Below are positions 34,104 to 42,933 of a stretch of 64,000 nucleotides of DNA, piece by piece. Origin of the DNA: Streptomyces cinerochromogenes (lineage in GTDB: Bacteria > Actinomycetota > Actinomycetes > Streptomycetales > Streptomycetaceae); the NCBI RefSeq assembly GCF_014648635.1, contig NZ_BMRM01000014.1, forward strand, positions 124,001 to 188,000, in the 5' to 3' direction. The position numbers were made by a program, and so were the translations under genes. The notes beneath the pieces are model-generated. The model did not search any database, was not told the DNA's origin, and saw only the letters and a list, made by a program, of their open reading frames with translations. Within the stretch, counting starts at the first letter, position 1. Each line of letters starts with the position of its first letter.

Positions 34104-36581
34104 TCATCCGGCCGGGGTGCTCCCGTCGGTCCGGCCGGTGCCGTGGACGCCGTCGGGCGCGGGGGCGGGGGGATGCGTCTGGGGTATGGGGGCCGGGGAC
34201 ATGTCTTCGTGAGACATGTCCGTGCCCGACATGTGGGTGCCCGACATGGTGGTGCCGGACATGTGGGGGCCGGACATGTGGGGGCCGGACGGGTCTCTGC
34301 CGGACATGTCTCCGCTGGACATGTGGTTCGAGGCCATGGGGGCGGGGTCCATGTGGTCGGAACCCCTGTGGTGCGCGTCCTGGTGGGGGGTGCCGGCAGG
34401 TTCCGGGCCGCCGCCGTGTTCGGGGCGTGCGCGTGTCGGCTCGGTGCTGTCGGGCGCGGAGGCCGGAAGGTGGGCGCCGTAGCGCGAGGTGTCGTAGCCC
34501 GGGGTGCCGTGGCTCGGGGTGTCGTAGCCCGGGGTGCCGTGGCTCGGGGTGTCGTACGCCGACGACGTCCCGTACCCCGGTTCCTGGTACTCCGGCTCCA
34601 GGCTCTGCTGTGCCTCGGCGAGACCGATGCCGCGCTGGAAGGCGGCCATCAGACCGGGGTCGTGGCCGACGACGGTGCCGGTGTCCTGACGGGGGGCGGG
34701 GCCGCCGCGCAGCTGGGGCACGATGTGCTCCTGGGCGCGCCGACGGGGCAGTTGGGGCTTGTCCATGGTGCCGCGCACCGTGCCGACGCGCGGGGTGGGC
34801 AGGATGCCCGTGTGTGCCTCCACCACCGCCCGGTCCTCGGCACTGACGCCGGGCACGGCGTCGGCGGGGGTGGGCCGCGCATCCTGAGCGCCGCGCACGG
34901 GCAGCGGGGGCGGGGCGGCACCGTGCCGTCCGCGCGCGCCGTTCTCGGTGCCGCGCCGCCCGGATCCGCGCTGGGCGTGCCGCCGCCGTCCGGCGCCGGT
35001 CCCGGTCTCGGAGGCGTTCCTCGTCTCGGCCCCGCCCGCAGCGGCGCCCCCGGTTCCGCCGGCGTCCCCGGTTCCCCTCGCGCTCCCGGTTCCGGCAGCG
35101 TGCCCGGTTCCGGCAACACTGCCCGCTCCGGTCGGGCTCCCTGTTCCGATCACACTGCCTGCCCCGGTGGCACTGCCTGTCCCGGTCGCGTCCCCTGTCC
35201 CGGCAGCGTCGGCGCGGCCGGGCGCGCCCCCGGTCCCCGCACCGCTCCCGGCCCCCGGCGCACTCCCGCCGTCCAGCGTCTGCGCGGGCGGCGGCACGGA
35301 GATCCCGGCGGTTCGGGAGGTTCCGGGGGTTCCGGTGACACCGGCGGCCGCGGTGGCCGTCTCCGGCACGCCCGGTGGGTTGCCCAACAGGGCCTGCGGG
35401 ACCACGAGTACGGCCTGCACACCGCCGTAGATGTTGGTCTGCAGCCGCACATGGATGCTGTGCCTGCGGGCGAGCTGGGAGACGACGTAGAGGCCGATGC
35501 GGCCGTCGGCCAGCAGGCTGGCGACGTTGACCTGGTCGGGGTCGGCCAGCAGTGCGTTCATCCGGCTCTGCTCGGCGACGGGCATGCCCAGCCCGCGGTC
35601 CTCGACCTCCACGGCGAGCCCGGAGGTGACGAGGTTGGCGCGGAGCAGCACCTGGGTGTGCGGGGCGGAGAACACGGTGGCGTTCTCGATGAGTTCGGCG
35701 AGCAGGTGGATGACGTCGGCCACGGCGTGGCCGCGCAGTTCGCCGTCGATGGGAGGCACGAGCTTGACCCGGGAGTACTGCTCGACCTCGGCGATGGCGG
35801 AGCGCAGCACCTCGGTCATGCTGACCGGGTTGCTCCACTGGCGGCGGGAGACGGCGCCGCCGAGCACGGCGAGGTTCTCGGCGTGCCGCCGGATGCGGGT
35901 GGCCAGGTGGTCCACGTGGAAGAGGCCCTTGAGCAGACCCGGATCCTCGATCTCGTTCTCCAGGTCGTCGAGGATCGAGATCTCCCGGTGCACGAGCGAC
36001 TGGAGCCGACGCGCGAGGTTGACGAACACCTCCAGCTTCTGTTCGCTGCCGGTCTGGCTGGAGAGCTGGGCGGCCCGTACGACGGCGGTGACGGCGCCGT
36101 CGTACGCGCGGGCCAGGTCGGCGGCGAGCAGCTCGAAGTCGTCGGCGTCCGCGGGCGGCCGGCGGCGCGGTCCGCGCTGCGGCGGGGCCTCGCCCTGGCG
36201 CAGCGCGTCGACCAGGGCGTGCAGGTCGGCCTCTCCGCGTGCGGCGGTGCGGCGGAGCGCGTCGACGCGGTCGGCGACGGAGCGGGCGGCGCGGTCGGCG
36301 GCCACGGCGGCGATCAGGATGCCGGCGACGGTCACGGTGACCGCTCCGGCGAGCACGGCCCACAGGACGGGACCGGTGCGTGCGCCGGTGGAGCGGATGC
36401 TGAAGATCACCGCGGCGGCGGAGCTGAGCGCGACCGCGAGGGGCGGCAGCACGGCGAGCCGCATGAGCTGGGGCCGTATGTGCGTTTCGGGCAGTGCGGG
36501 AGCGGGTCGCGCGACCGGCCGCCCGTGCCGGCCGCCCTCGCGGCGGTCGGCGCGGGCGGCCGGTGCTCGGAGGTGAGACAT
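34104..36581 (-). CDS. cvnA: Conservon sensor kinase-like protein CvnA with long repetitive tail
   Basis: 825 residues. Two transmembrane helices (about 41-62 and 71-95) bracket a very short loop, then a coiled/helical region and an HK-type ATPase domain: VIHLLAELIENATVF (N box) and VEVEDRGLGMP (G box). No clear phospho-accepting His motif is visible. From about residue 425 the tail is low-complexity: Gly/Thr/Ala repeats, a PSHGTPGYDT repeat, and a Met/His-rich stretch near the C-terminus. GAGGA 5 nt before ATG 36581 supports the start. First gene of the conservon. Confidence 0.88.
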   Translation of the reverse strand: MSHLRAPAARADRREGGRHGRPVARPAPALPETHIRPQLMRLAVLPPLAVALSSAAAVIFSIRSTGARTGPVLWAVLAGAVTVTVAGILIAAVAADRAARSVADRVDALRRTAARGEADLHALVDALRQGEAPPQRGPRRRPPADADDFELLAADLARAYDGAVTAVVRAAQLSSQTGSEQKLEVFVNLARRLQSLVHREISILDDLENEIEDPGLLKGLFHVDHLATRIRRHAENLAVLGGAVSRRQWSNPVSMTEVLRSAIAEVEQYSRVKLVPPIDGELRGHAVADVIHLLAELIENATVFSAPHTQVLLRANLVTSGLAVEVEDRGLGMPVAEQSRMNALLADPDQVNVASLLADGRIGLYVVSQLARRHSIHVRLQTNIYGGVQAVLVVPQALLGNPPGVPETATAAAGVTGTPGTSRTAGISVPPPAQTLDGGSAPGAGSGAGTGGAPGRADAAGTGDATGTGSATGAGSVIGTGSPTGAGSVAGTGHAAGTGSARGTGDAGGTGGAAAGGAETRNASETGTGAGRRRHAQRGSGRRGTENGARGRHGAAPPPLPVRGAQDARPTPADAVPGVSAEDRAVVEAHTGILPTPRVGTVRGTMDKPQLPRRRAQEHIVPQLRGGPAPRQDTGTVVGHDPGLMAAFQRGIGLAEAQQSLEPEYQEPGYGTSSAYDTPSHGTPGYDTPSHGTPGYDTSRYGAHLPASAPDSTEPTRARPEHGGGPEPAGTPHQDAHHRGSDHMDPAPMASNHMSSGDMSGRDPSGPHMSGPHMSGTTMSGTHMSGTDMSHEDMSPAPIPQTHPPAPAPDGVHGTGRTDGSTPAG
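34205..34334 (-). repeat. Repeat encoding Met/His-rich HMSG units in CvnA
   Basis: Tandem units around CCGGACATGTGGGGG read on the minus strand as MSGxHMSG-type repeats. At least seven GAC-ATG or related cores are spaced at 15-18 bp. All keep the cvnA frame. Confidence 0.75.
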
Positions 36582-37124
36582 CTGCGTCCTCGTACTGGTC
36601 CGTCGGGCCTGTGTCCTCTCGCGGTGCGCGCTGCGGGCATGCGTCGATGCGGGCGTGCGTCATCGCGGCGTCGGCCGGCGGGACCGGGTCCGGCCGCGCG
36701 TCGTCCGACGGACACTCACCGTAGTTGCCCGAGCATCATGTGCGGTGGGCAGTTGACAAAGTCCCCCGAGCAGCGTCCCGCTCTGGTATGAGGCCTCGTA
36801 CGAAAGTCCGATGACCGCTGCCCGACGTGCGATCGGATGCCGGTTCAGGGCGATCCGACCTGGTCAGAAGCGGTCACGAACGGAAGGGTGGACCGATCGG
36901 CACGTGCGCGCCGGGTGCACGACCGAGGAGCCCGTTCTCGCGCGGGCGACCCCTTCGCGACCGACTCCCGGACCCCGGTTCCCCGGTCCGCCGCACGCCT
37001 GATTGTCACGCTGCGTACCCGCTTTGGCCTTGACCCGGGGGACGGCCGAGCGGACACTGGTGTACGTGGTACGCGTGTTCCGTAGGCGTACCGCGGAGCC
37101 CCGTCGGCACAGAGGGGAGGCCCC
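36582..37124. other. Intergenic region between conservon and small membrane-protein gene
   Basis: 543 bp containing the divergent promoter regions. On the minus strand TACGGT at about 36720 could be the -10 of cvnA. GGTACGC and GCGTACC at about 37068-37092 form a 7-bp inverted repeat upstream of the plus-strand gene. Reading frames here (36811-37085) are overlapping in several frames, lack RBSs and are not accepted as genes. Confidence 0.5.
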
Positions 37125-37397
37125 ATGGCCTTCCACGCGCTTCACGGACCGGGCCCGGTGCGGATGCGGTTCTGGGCGGAGACCGGACTGGGCGGCCTGT
37201 CCGGACTGCTCTTCCTCGCGACGCTGCTCCGGCCCGACTGGATCGAACTCGTCTTCGGCGTCGATCCGGACGCCGGGAGCGGGGCGGTGGAATGGCTCGT
37301 CGTCGCCGTCACCGCGCTGGTGACCGCCCTGTGCGTCCTCGGCGCGCGCCTCGAATGGCGCCGCGCCCACCCGGCCGCCGCGCACCCCCCGAGCTAG
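37125..37397 (+). CDS. Small membrane protein, hypothetical
   Basis: 90 residues, not recognised. Two hydrophobic helices (about 20-36, LGGLSGLLFLATLLRPDWI, and about 58-74, WLVVAVTALVTALCVLGA) with a short Asp-rich outer loop. GAGGGGAGG 4 nt before ATG 37125 makes a very strong RBS. Confidence 0.7.
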   Translation: MAFHALHGPGPVRMRFWAETGLGGLSGLLFLATLLRPDWIELVFGVDPDAGSGAVEWLVVAVTALVTALCVLGARLEWRRAHPAAAHPPS

Positions 37398-37448
37398 CGG
37401 CACCAGGCTGAGGCGAGCGGGAGGACCCCGTCCGCGAGGGAGGATCCC

Positions 37449-38207
37449 ATGCCTGAAGACCTCAGCGAACTCGTCCGGAGGACTCCCCTGAGCTTCCTCG
37501 GCACGGTCGTACGGCTCGGCGACTCGCGCGTGGCGAGCGTCCCGGCCGACGACCGCACCGCCGTCGTCCGGGTCTTCGAGGTACTGCACGCGCCCGACGC
37601 GTTGAGGCGGCTCGCCGGCAGCGAGGTCACCGTGCAGCTCTCGGGGGACATCGACCCGCCGGCCGTCGGCGACGCGGCGGCGTTCTTCACCGACGGGGCG
37701 GTCTACGGCGAGGGCCTCGCCGTCAGGGAGGTGGGCCGGCTGCCCGCCGACACCGTGCGGCCGTTCGTGACCCGCGCGGCCAGGACCGCCGACGCCATGC
37801 CGTTCACGCCGGTCGAACGCGACCTGCGGGACGAGGCCATGGTCGCGCACGCCGACGAGGCGGACGCGGTCGTGGTCGGCGTCGTCGTCGGACTGCGTCA
37901 GGCGGACGGCGGGGCCGCGCCGGGCGAACGGGTATCGGAGCACGCCCCCGACTGGTGGCTCGCGGAGATCGACGTGGAGTACGTGGAGCAAGGGAACATG
38001 ACTCCGGGCCCGCTCGTGGTGCTGTACCCCAACAGCCGGGACCTCCGCTGGTACGACGCCCCCAAGCCACAGCCCTCGCAGCAGGGCATGTGGCTCCTGC
38101 ACACCACCGAGGGCGCACTGGCCCGATGGGCGCCCTTCCAGATCGTCCACCCGGACGACTACCAGCCGGCGCAGAGGCTCGACACTCTGCGGGCAGCACG
38201 GAGGTGA
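37449..38207 (+). CDS. Hypothetical protein upstream of BNR protein
   Basis: 252 residues, not recognised. The start LSELVRRTPLSFLGTVVRLGDS and VVRVFEVLHAPDALRRLAGSEVTVQL suggest a beta-rich (OB-like) N-terminal domain; a second half (AMVAHADEADAVVVGVVVGLRQADGG, DWWLAEIDVEYVEQGNMTPGPLVVLYPN) seems to repeat the same pattern, as do tissue inhibitor/netrin-like OB folds. No signal peptide. It ends 6 bp before the BNR gene, so the two are co-transcribed. Confidence 0.6.
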   Translation: MPEDLSELVRRTPLSFLGTVVRLGDSRVASVPADDRTAVVRVFEVLHAPDALRRLAGSEVTVQLSGDIDPPAVGDAAAFFTDGAVYGEGLAVREVGRLPADTVRPFVTRAARTADAMPFTPVERDLRDEAMVAHADEADAVVVGVVVGLRQADGGAAPGERVSEHAPDWWLAEIDVEYVEQGNMTPGPLVVLYPNSRDLRWYDAPKPQPSQQGMWLLHTTEGALARWAPFQIVHPDDYQPAQRLDTLRAARR

Positions 38208-38213
38208 CCGGGC

Positions 38214-39608
38214 ATGCCCACGTTCACCGTCGTCGACATCACCCCGGTCGCCCTGAGCGGGGACCGCACCCAGGACGCCGAACCCAGTATCGCCGTCAAC
38301 CCGCAGAACCCCCAGGAGATCGTGGTGACCGCGTTCACCCCCGACCCGATGGGAGGATCGCTCGCCCCGGTCTACGTGTCGACCGACGGCGGGCACACCT
38401 GGGTGATGCGCAGCGTCGTCCCGGGCGGAACCGCGCGGCTGGGCACCGGCGACATCTCGGTCGGATTCGCGTCCGAAGGAGGCGCCCTGTACGCGGGCAT
38501 CCTCAACGCCGAGGCCTCCCTGCAGGACATCCTCCGCATGCAGATCCTGCGCTCACCGGACATCACGACGGCGGCGTCCATGGAGCTGCTGGTCAGCCGG
38601 GACCGGGTCGACCAGCCATGGGTCGAGGTCGGCAGCGTCCGGGGGGACGGCGGCGCCCAGGACCGCGTGTACGTGTCCAGCAACGACCTGGGGGTGCGCC
38701 CGAGGTCCGCCGCCGTGGACGTCTCCGGTGACGCCCGTACGGCCGCGGCGCCCGCCGGCTTCCGGCGCAACACCGTCGAGCAGCGCACCCCCTCGGGCCA
38801 GGACGGGCCGCCGGTGCGCACCGCTGTGCACCCGGACGGCACGGTGTACACGGCCTTCGAGAGCTGGACGGGCGCGACGCCCGGCGGGGGCGACATCGTG
38901 AACGTGACGCTCGACGTCGTCGTCACCCGCGACGACGACGGGGGCGTCGGCACCGACGCGTTCCAGGACCTGAAGGACGCCGACGACTCGGCCATCGGCC
39001 AGCGGGTGGCGACGGGGCGGTCCGAGCGGTTCAACGCGTTCATGGGCCAGGAGCGCCTCGGCGGCGATCTCGCGATCGCGGTGGACCCCACGGACTCGGC
39101 GAGTGTCTGGGTGGCCTGGTGCGACCGGGTCGGCAGCCAGATGGGCTGCACCCTGCACGTGCGCCACTCGACCGACCACGGGCAGACCTGGTCGTCGGAC
39201 GTCCGAACCGTCACCGATGCCAAGAACCCGGCCCTGGCCGTCACCACCGACTCCCTGCTCGGGCTCGCCTACCAGCAGTTCAGGCAGCGCCAGTGGGTGA
39301 CGGCGCTGGAACTGACGGCCGACGACTGGCAGACCATGCCGGAGCGGCACGTGCTCCACCAGGCGCCGGCGAACGTGCCCGTCGCGCAGTTCCTGCCGTA
39401 CCTGGGCGACTACATCCGGCTGCTCGCCGTGGGCCGGGACTTCTACGGGGTGTTCTCCGGCAACAACACCCCCGACCCGGCCAACTTCCCGGAGGGGGTG
39501 ACCTATCAGCGCCACGCCGACTTCGTGCACCACCAGTTGCTCGACCTGGACACCCTGGCGCGGGTGCCGGTCTCCATCGACCCGTTCTTCTTCCACCGGG
39601 CCGCGTAG
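38214..39608 (+). CDS. BNR-repeat/sialidase-fold protein
   Basis: 464 residues. Asp-box motifs are visible: VSTDGGHTWVM (about residue 55), STDHGQTWSSD (about 320), in a beta-propeller of sialidase type; TQDAEPSIAVNPQNPQEIVVTAF is the typical first blade. The catalytic Arg triad of sialidases is not evident and there is no signal peptide, so it is probably a binding or structural propeller. It is coupled to the preceding hypothetical gene. Confidence 0.75.
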   Translation: MPTFTVVDITPVALSGDRTQDAEPSIAVNPQNPQEIVVTAFTPDPMGGSLAPVYVSTDGGHTWVMRSVVPGGTARLGTGDISVGFASEGGALYAGILNAEASLQDILRMQILRSPDITTAASMELLVSRDRVDQPWVEVGSVRGDGGAQDRVYVSSNDLGVRPRSAAVDVSGDARTAAAPAGFRRNTVEQRTPSGQDGPPVRTAVHPDGTVYTAFESWTGATPGGGDIVNVTLDVVVTRDDDGGVGTDAFQDLKDADDSAIGQRVATGRSERFNAFMGQERLGGDLAIAVDPTDSASVWVAWCDRVGSQMGCTLHVRHSTDHGQTWSSDVRTVTDAKNPALAVTTDSLLGLAYQQFRQRQWVTALELTADDWQTMPERHVLHQAPANVPVAQFLPYLGDYIRLLAVGRDFYGVFSGNNTPDPANFPEGVTYQRHADFVHHQLLDLDTLARVPVSIDPFFFHRAA

Positions 39609-39635
39609 GCCACCGGGCCGCAAGGCCCGCTCCGC

Positions 39636-39671
39636 GGTTCGAGGCGCCCGCCGGGGCGGGCGCCTCGAACC
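39636..39671. terminator. Bidirectional terminator
   Basis: A perfect 16-bp inverted repeat beginning GGTTCGAGGCGCCCGC with a 4-nt loop CGGG, between the convergent BNR and TetR genes. Confidence 0.85.
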
Positions 39672-39713
39672 ATGTGCGGGCGTCCGGGTGCGGGCGTCCG
39701 GGTGCGGGCGCGC

Positions 39714-40454
39714 TCAGGAGGCCCCGCGGTCGTAGAAGGCGTCGAGGGGGGCCTCGGGCATGCGGCTGAGCAGGCTGTCGAGGCCGTCCGTCAGCTCGCG
39801 TTCGTCGTCGTACTCGGCGAAGCGCGGGACGAGGGCGCGCAGCCGTGGATAGTCGGCGGCGGGCAGCCGGTGCAGGCCGAGCCGCAGGACGGGGTCGGGC
39901 TCCTCCGGGTTGTCGACGAGCTGGCGCTTGTCCACGAGCAGACAGCCGAGGGACCAGGAGACGAAGGTGCGGTAGATCGTCAGCGCGGTGCGGTCGTCGA
40001 ATCCGGCGCGGGCGAGCACGGCGAACACGTGCTCGGTGAGCTGGAGCCAGGGCTCGGGCCGCCGGGCCACGGGCACGCTGAGCGGGCGGACGGCGACCAC
40101 GGGGAGAACCTCCGGGTGGGCGTGCACGACGCAGGCGACCGCCCGCGCCACGCGCCGCAGTTCGGTGCGCCAGGCCGGTTCGGCGGCGGAGGGCGGGTCG
40201 GTGCGGGCCCGCTCGACCGAGGTCCGCAGCCGTTCGTTGACTTCGGCGAAGAAGGCCTCCACCAGGCCGTCGAGCAGTCCTTCCTTGCCGTCGGTGTACC
40301 GGTAGAGGGCCATCGGCTCCACACCCAGGTCCGCCGCGAGGCGGCGCATGGTCAGGGCGGCGAGGCCCTCCCGGTCCACGAGGGCGACGGCCGCGGCGAG
40401 CACCACGGGGCGGCTCAGCCGCCGTCGCCTCTCCGGTTTGCCGCGCTCTGCCAT
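39714..40454 (-). CDS. TetR family regulator (TetR_C-type)
   Basis: 246 residues. The HTH is at about 14-60 (RPVVLAAAVALVDREGLAALTMRRLAADLGVEPMALYRYTDGKEGLLDGL), and the C-terminal part (AHPEVLPVVAVRP, ALTIYRTFVSWSLGCLL) resembles the classical TetR C domain. An inverted repeat lies just upstream and is probably its own operator. The next minus-strand gene upstream is an MBL hydrolase. Confidence 0.88.
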   Translation of the reverse strand: MAERGKPERRRRLSRPVVLAAAVALVDREGLAALTMRRLAADLGVEPMALYRYTDGKEGLLDGLVEAFFAEVNERLRTSVERARTDPPSAAEPAWRTELRRVARAVACVVHAHPEVLPVVAVRPLSVPVARRPEPWLQLTEHVFAVLARAGFDDRTALTIYRTFVSWSLGCLLVDKRQLVDNPEEPDPVLRLGLHRLPAADYPRLRALVPRFAEYDDERELTDGLDSLLSRMPEAPLDAFYDRGAS

Positions 40455-40471
40455 GGCCGCACTCCGCGTAC

Positions 40472-40500
40472 AACGTACATTTCATCCATCATCGTACGTT
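40472..40500. promoter_or_regulatory. Putative TetR operator
   Basis: AACGTAC and GTACGTT, perfectly complementary, lie 15 bp apart in an AT-rich pocket. TACGAT (40493-40498, minus strand) inside it could be the -10 box. Confidence 0.5.
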
Positions 40501-40584
40501 TTATCCGCGGAAAGGGAGCGGTATCCCGGCCTCCGGAGACGGTGAGCTGGGGTGGGACCGGGAGGGGCGGGACCGCCGGGCCAG

Positions 40585-40702
40585 GGCCGGACCGGGGCGG
40601 GGCCGGACCGGGGCGGGGCCGGACCGGGGCGGGGCCGGACCGGGGCGGGGCCGGACCGGGGCGGGGCCGGACCGGGGCGGGGCCGGACCGGGGCGGGGCC
40701 GG
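40585..40702. repeat. 16-bp G-rich tandem repeat, 7.4 units
   Basis: Seven identical units of GGCCGGACCGGGGCGG plus a 6-nt partial unit. The period is not a multiple of three and no gene covers it. It lies just after the stop of the MBL gene. GGGGCGGGG runs on the plus strand could fold into G-quadruplexes. Confidence 0.95.
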
Positions 40703-40713
40703 GAGCCGCGGGC

Positions 40714-41898
40714 TCAGTGCGCGTGGCCGCCGGTGCCGCGCGCGGGCGGCTCCGCGACGAAGGCACCGACCGAGCGCCAGGTGCGCCGGACCTCCCCGGA
40801 CACGCCTCGCCACCACGCCTCGGCCGGCAGCTTGCCGGCGGGTTCGAAGGGCTCGCCCGGCCGGGGCAGGGCCACGGCCTGGCCGGCTTCCTCGGCGACC
40901 TCCTTGGTCCACTCCCCCGGCTCGGCCCACGGGTGCGGTGCGAGGTTGAAGGTGCCCCAGTGGATCGGGAGCAGCACGCCGTGCGGCGCTCCGCCCTGCA
41001 GGTCGAGGTGGGCGCGCAGGCCCTCCTCGGGCGTCATGTGGATGTCGGGCCAGAACTCGCTGTAGGCGCCGATCTGGATCATCGTGGCGTCGAACGGGCC
41101 GTGTGCGGCACCGATGTCCGTGAAGCCGTCGAAGTAGCCGGTGTCGCCGCTGTGGTAGATGCGGTGTTCGTCGCCGGCGACGGTCCAGGACGCCCAGAGG
41201 GTGTGCTGGGTGTTGCGGAGCCCGCGGCCGCAGAAGTGGCGGGCCGGGGTGGCGGTGAGGGTGAGCCCGCCGATGCGGGTGGACTCGTGCCAGTCGAGTT
41301 CGCGCAGCCGGTCCGGGGAGACGCCCCAGTGCTCCAGGTGGGCGCCGACGCCGAGCGGAACGGCGAACAGGGTGTCCGTTCCGGCCAGCGCCTTGACGGT
41401 GGGCAGGTCCAGGTGGTCGTAGTGGTCGTGCGAGATGACGACGACGTCGACGGGACCGAGCGCGGCCAGCGGCAGCGGCGCCGGGTGCAGCCGCTTGGGG
41501 CCGGCGAACGGGAACGGGGAGCAGCGCTCGCCCCAGACCGGGTCGAACAGGACCCGGTGGCCGTCGATCTCGGCGAGCACGCTGGAGTGGCCCATCCAGG
41601 TCAGCCGCAGTCCCGTCGCGGGCGGCTTGGCCAGGTCGGCGAAGGTCGTGGGGTGGACCGGGACGGTGCCCTGGGGGGCGCGCAGCGGCCGGGTTTCCTT
41701 GTCCAGGAAGACCTTGGCGAGGTCCATCGTGGAGCCGGACGGCCGGGTGCGGGCGGGGCCACCGGGGTTCCGGAAGACGCCGTTCTCGAAGTGGGGGGAG
41801 CGGCGGATGCGTGCCAGGCGCTCACCGCCCGGGTCCGCGCCGAAGGCGGCAGGCCGCAGCGCGCGGAGTCCGGTGCTCGCAGAGCGCAGACCGGTCAC
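40714..41898 (-). CDS. MBL-fold metallo-hydrolase (NAPE-PLD/UlaG-like)
   Basis: 394 residues. The metal motif HxHxDH is ISHDHYDHLD, preceded by TWMGHSSVLAEIDGHRVLFDPVWGERCSPF, and later ligands are ATPARHFCGRG, YHSGDTGYFDGF and LPIHWGTFNL. This is the Lactamase_B_2 layout of N-acylphosphatidylethanolamine phospholipase D-like enzymes. The GTG start at 41898 has GGGAGG upstream with a short spacer. The true substrate is unknown; a lipid or sugar-phosphate ester is likely. Confidence 0.85.
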   Translation of the reverse strand: MTGLRSASTGLRALRPAAFGADPGGERLARIRRSPHFENGVFRNPGGPARTRPSGSTMDLAKVFLDKETRPLRAPQGTVPVHPTTFADLAKPPATGLRLTWMGHSSVLAEIDGHRVLFDPVWGERCSPFPFAGPKRLHPAPLPLAALGPVDVVVISHDHYDHLDLPTVKALAGTDTLFAVPLGVGAHLEHWGVSPDRLRELDWHESTRIGGLTLTATPARHFCGRGLRNTQHTLWASWTVAGDEHRIYHSGDTGYFDGFTDIGAAHGPFDATMIQIGAYSEFWPDIHMTPEEGLRAHLDLQGGAPHGVLLPIHWGTFNLAPHPWAEPGEWTKEVAEEAGQAVALPRPGEPFEPAGKLPAEAWWRGVSGEVRRTWRSVGAFVAEPPARGTGGHAH

Positions 41899-42302
41899 GG
41901 TACCTCCCGGTGGAGTGGGTGAGGCCCTCCATTATGAACGGCTCCTCCGACAGTCCGGACGGTCGGCCCCCGCGACGGCCCGGCGCCCGGCGCCCGGGGC
42001 CGACCGTCCGGGGCCGGGGTCCGGCCCGCACCGCTGACCAGCGGTGAGCCGCCGTGTCCCGCTCGGCGGCGCGCAGTCGGCGGCGCGGCCACGGGACCGC
42101 CGGCCGCGCGGTGCCGCGCCCGGGCGACCGTGAACTGCCGGGCGCGGCCCGGGTGTCCGGGAGTGCGGGGTGCTGCCGACCGTGCACGACCTGGTCCGGC
42201 GACCGGTTGCCCGTGATCGCGGAACGCGTCGACGGGTCTCGGTGACCGACCGCTTGTGACCGGCAGCGTTCGCATGCGATCGACTACGACTAGGGTGAGC
42301 GC
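41899..42302. other. Intergenic region without a convincing gene
   Basis: About 400 bp between divergent MBL and TetR genes. It is GC-rich with several short reverse repeats (CCGGGGCCGGGGTCCGG, CGGCGGCGCG) and no reading frame with RBS and codon bias. The right end holds the -10 of the TetR gene. Confidence 0.5.
42291..42296 (+). promoter_or_regulatory. -10 box of leaderless TetR gene
   Basis: TAGGGT ends 6 nt before GTG 42303, so the transcript starts at the start codon. Confidence 0.5.
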
Positions 42303-42923
42303 GTGGCGAGAGTGCGGTTGAGCGTGGCGGAGCGGCGGGAGGAGCTGCTGCGGGCAGCCATCGGGCAGATCGAGGCGCGGGGTGTGGCGGCGGTGCGGAT
42401 CGCCGACGTGGCCGCGTCGCTCGGGGTGAGCAACGCGCTGGTGCTGTACCACTTCTCCACCAAGGAGAAGCTGGTCGCCGCCGCGTTCACGTACGCGGCC
42501 GAAGACGACCTCGCGCACCTGCGCAAGGTGGTGGGCCGGCGGACCACCGCCCTGCGCCGGCTGCGGGCCGCGGTGCGCTGGTACGCGCCGACGGGGCAGG
42601 CCAAGGGCTGGCGGCTGTGGATCGAGGGCTGGGCCGTGGCCCTGCGCGAGCCCGCCCTGCGGGAGGTCACCCGGGAGTTGGACAAGCAGTGGAAGGCGGC
42701 GATCGCGCAGGTCATCGCCGAGGGCGTCGCGGACGGTGAGTTCGCGTGCGCGGACCCGGCCGGTACGGCGTTGCGGCTGACCGCGCTGCTGGACGGGCTG
42801 GCGGTGCAGCTGACGTCGTACCCGGGCGCGGTGGCCCGGTCCCGGGCGCAGGAGTGGGTGGACGAGGCCCTCGCGCGGGAACTGGGCCTCAGCCGGAAGG
42901 CGTTGACCGAACGGGAGCGGTGA
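42303..42923 (+). CDS. TetR/AcrR family regulator
   Basis: 206 residues. The HTH (about 8-55: SVAERREELLRAAIGQIEARGVAAVRIADVAASLGVSNALVLYHFSTKEKLVAAAF) is followed by a helical ligand domain (WRLWIEGWAVALREPALREVTRELDKQWKAAI, LRLTALLDGLAVQLTSY), as in BetI-type repressors. The likely target is unknown; the divergent MBL gene is 404 bp away. Confidence 0.88.
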   Translation: MARVRLSVAERREELLRAAIGQIEARGVAAVRIADVAASLGVSNALVLYHFSTKEKLVAAAFTYAAEDDLAHLRKVVGRRTTALRRLRAAVRWYAPTGQAKGWRLWIEGWAVALREPALREVTRELDKQWKAAIAQVIAEGVADGEFACADPAGTALRLTALLDGLAVQLTSYPGAVARSRAQEWVDEALARELGLSRKALTERER

Positions 42924-42933
42924 GCGCGCGCCC

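Noticed and set aside
33577..36663. Very long alternative frames across the conservon kinase gene
   Set aside because: They are Arg/Pro/Gly-rich shadows; the kinase frame has the ATPase motifs and RBS.
36811..37085. Short plus-strand reading frames upstream of the small membrane protein
   Set aside because: Three frames are open at once, with no RBS and no typical third-position bias.
40552..41922. Plus-strand frame running through the 16-bp repeat and opposite the MBL gene
   Set aside because: It has no motifs, and its product is the usual antisense composition of a high-GC gene.
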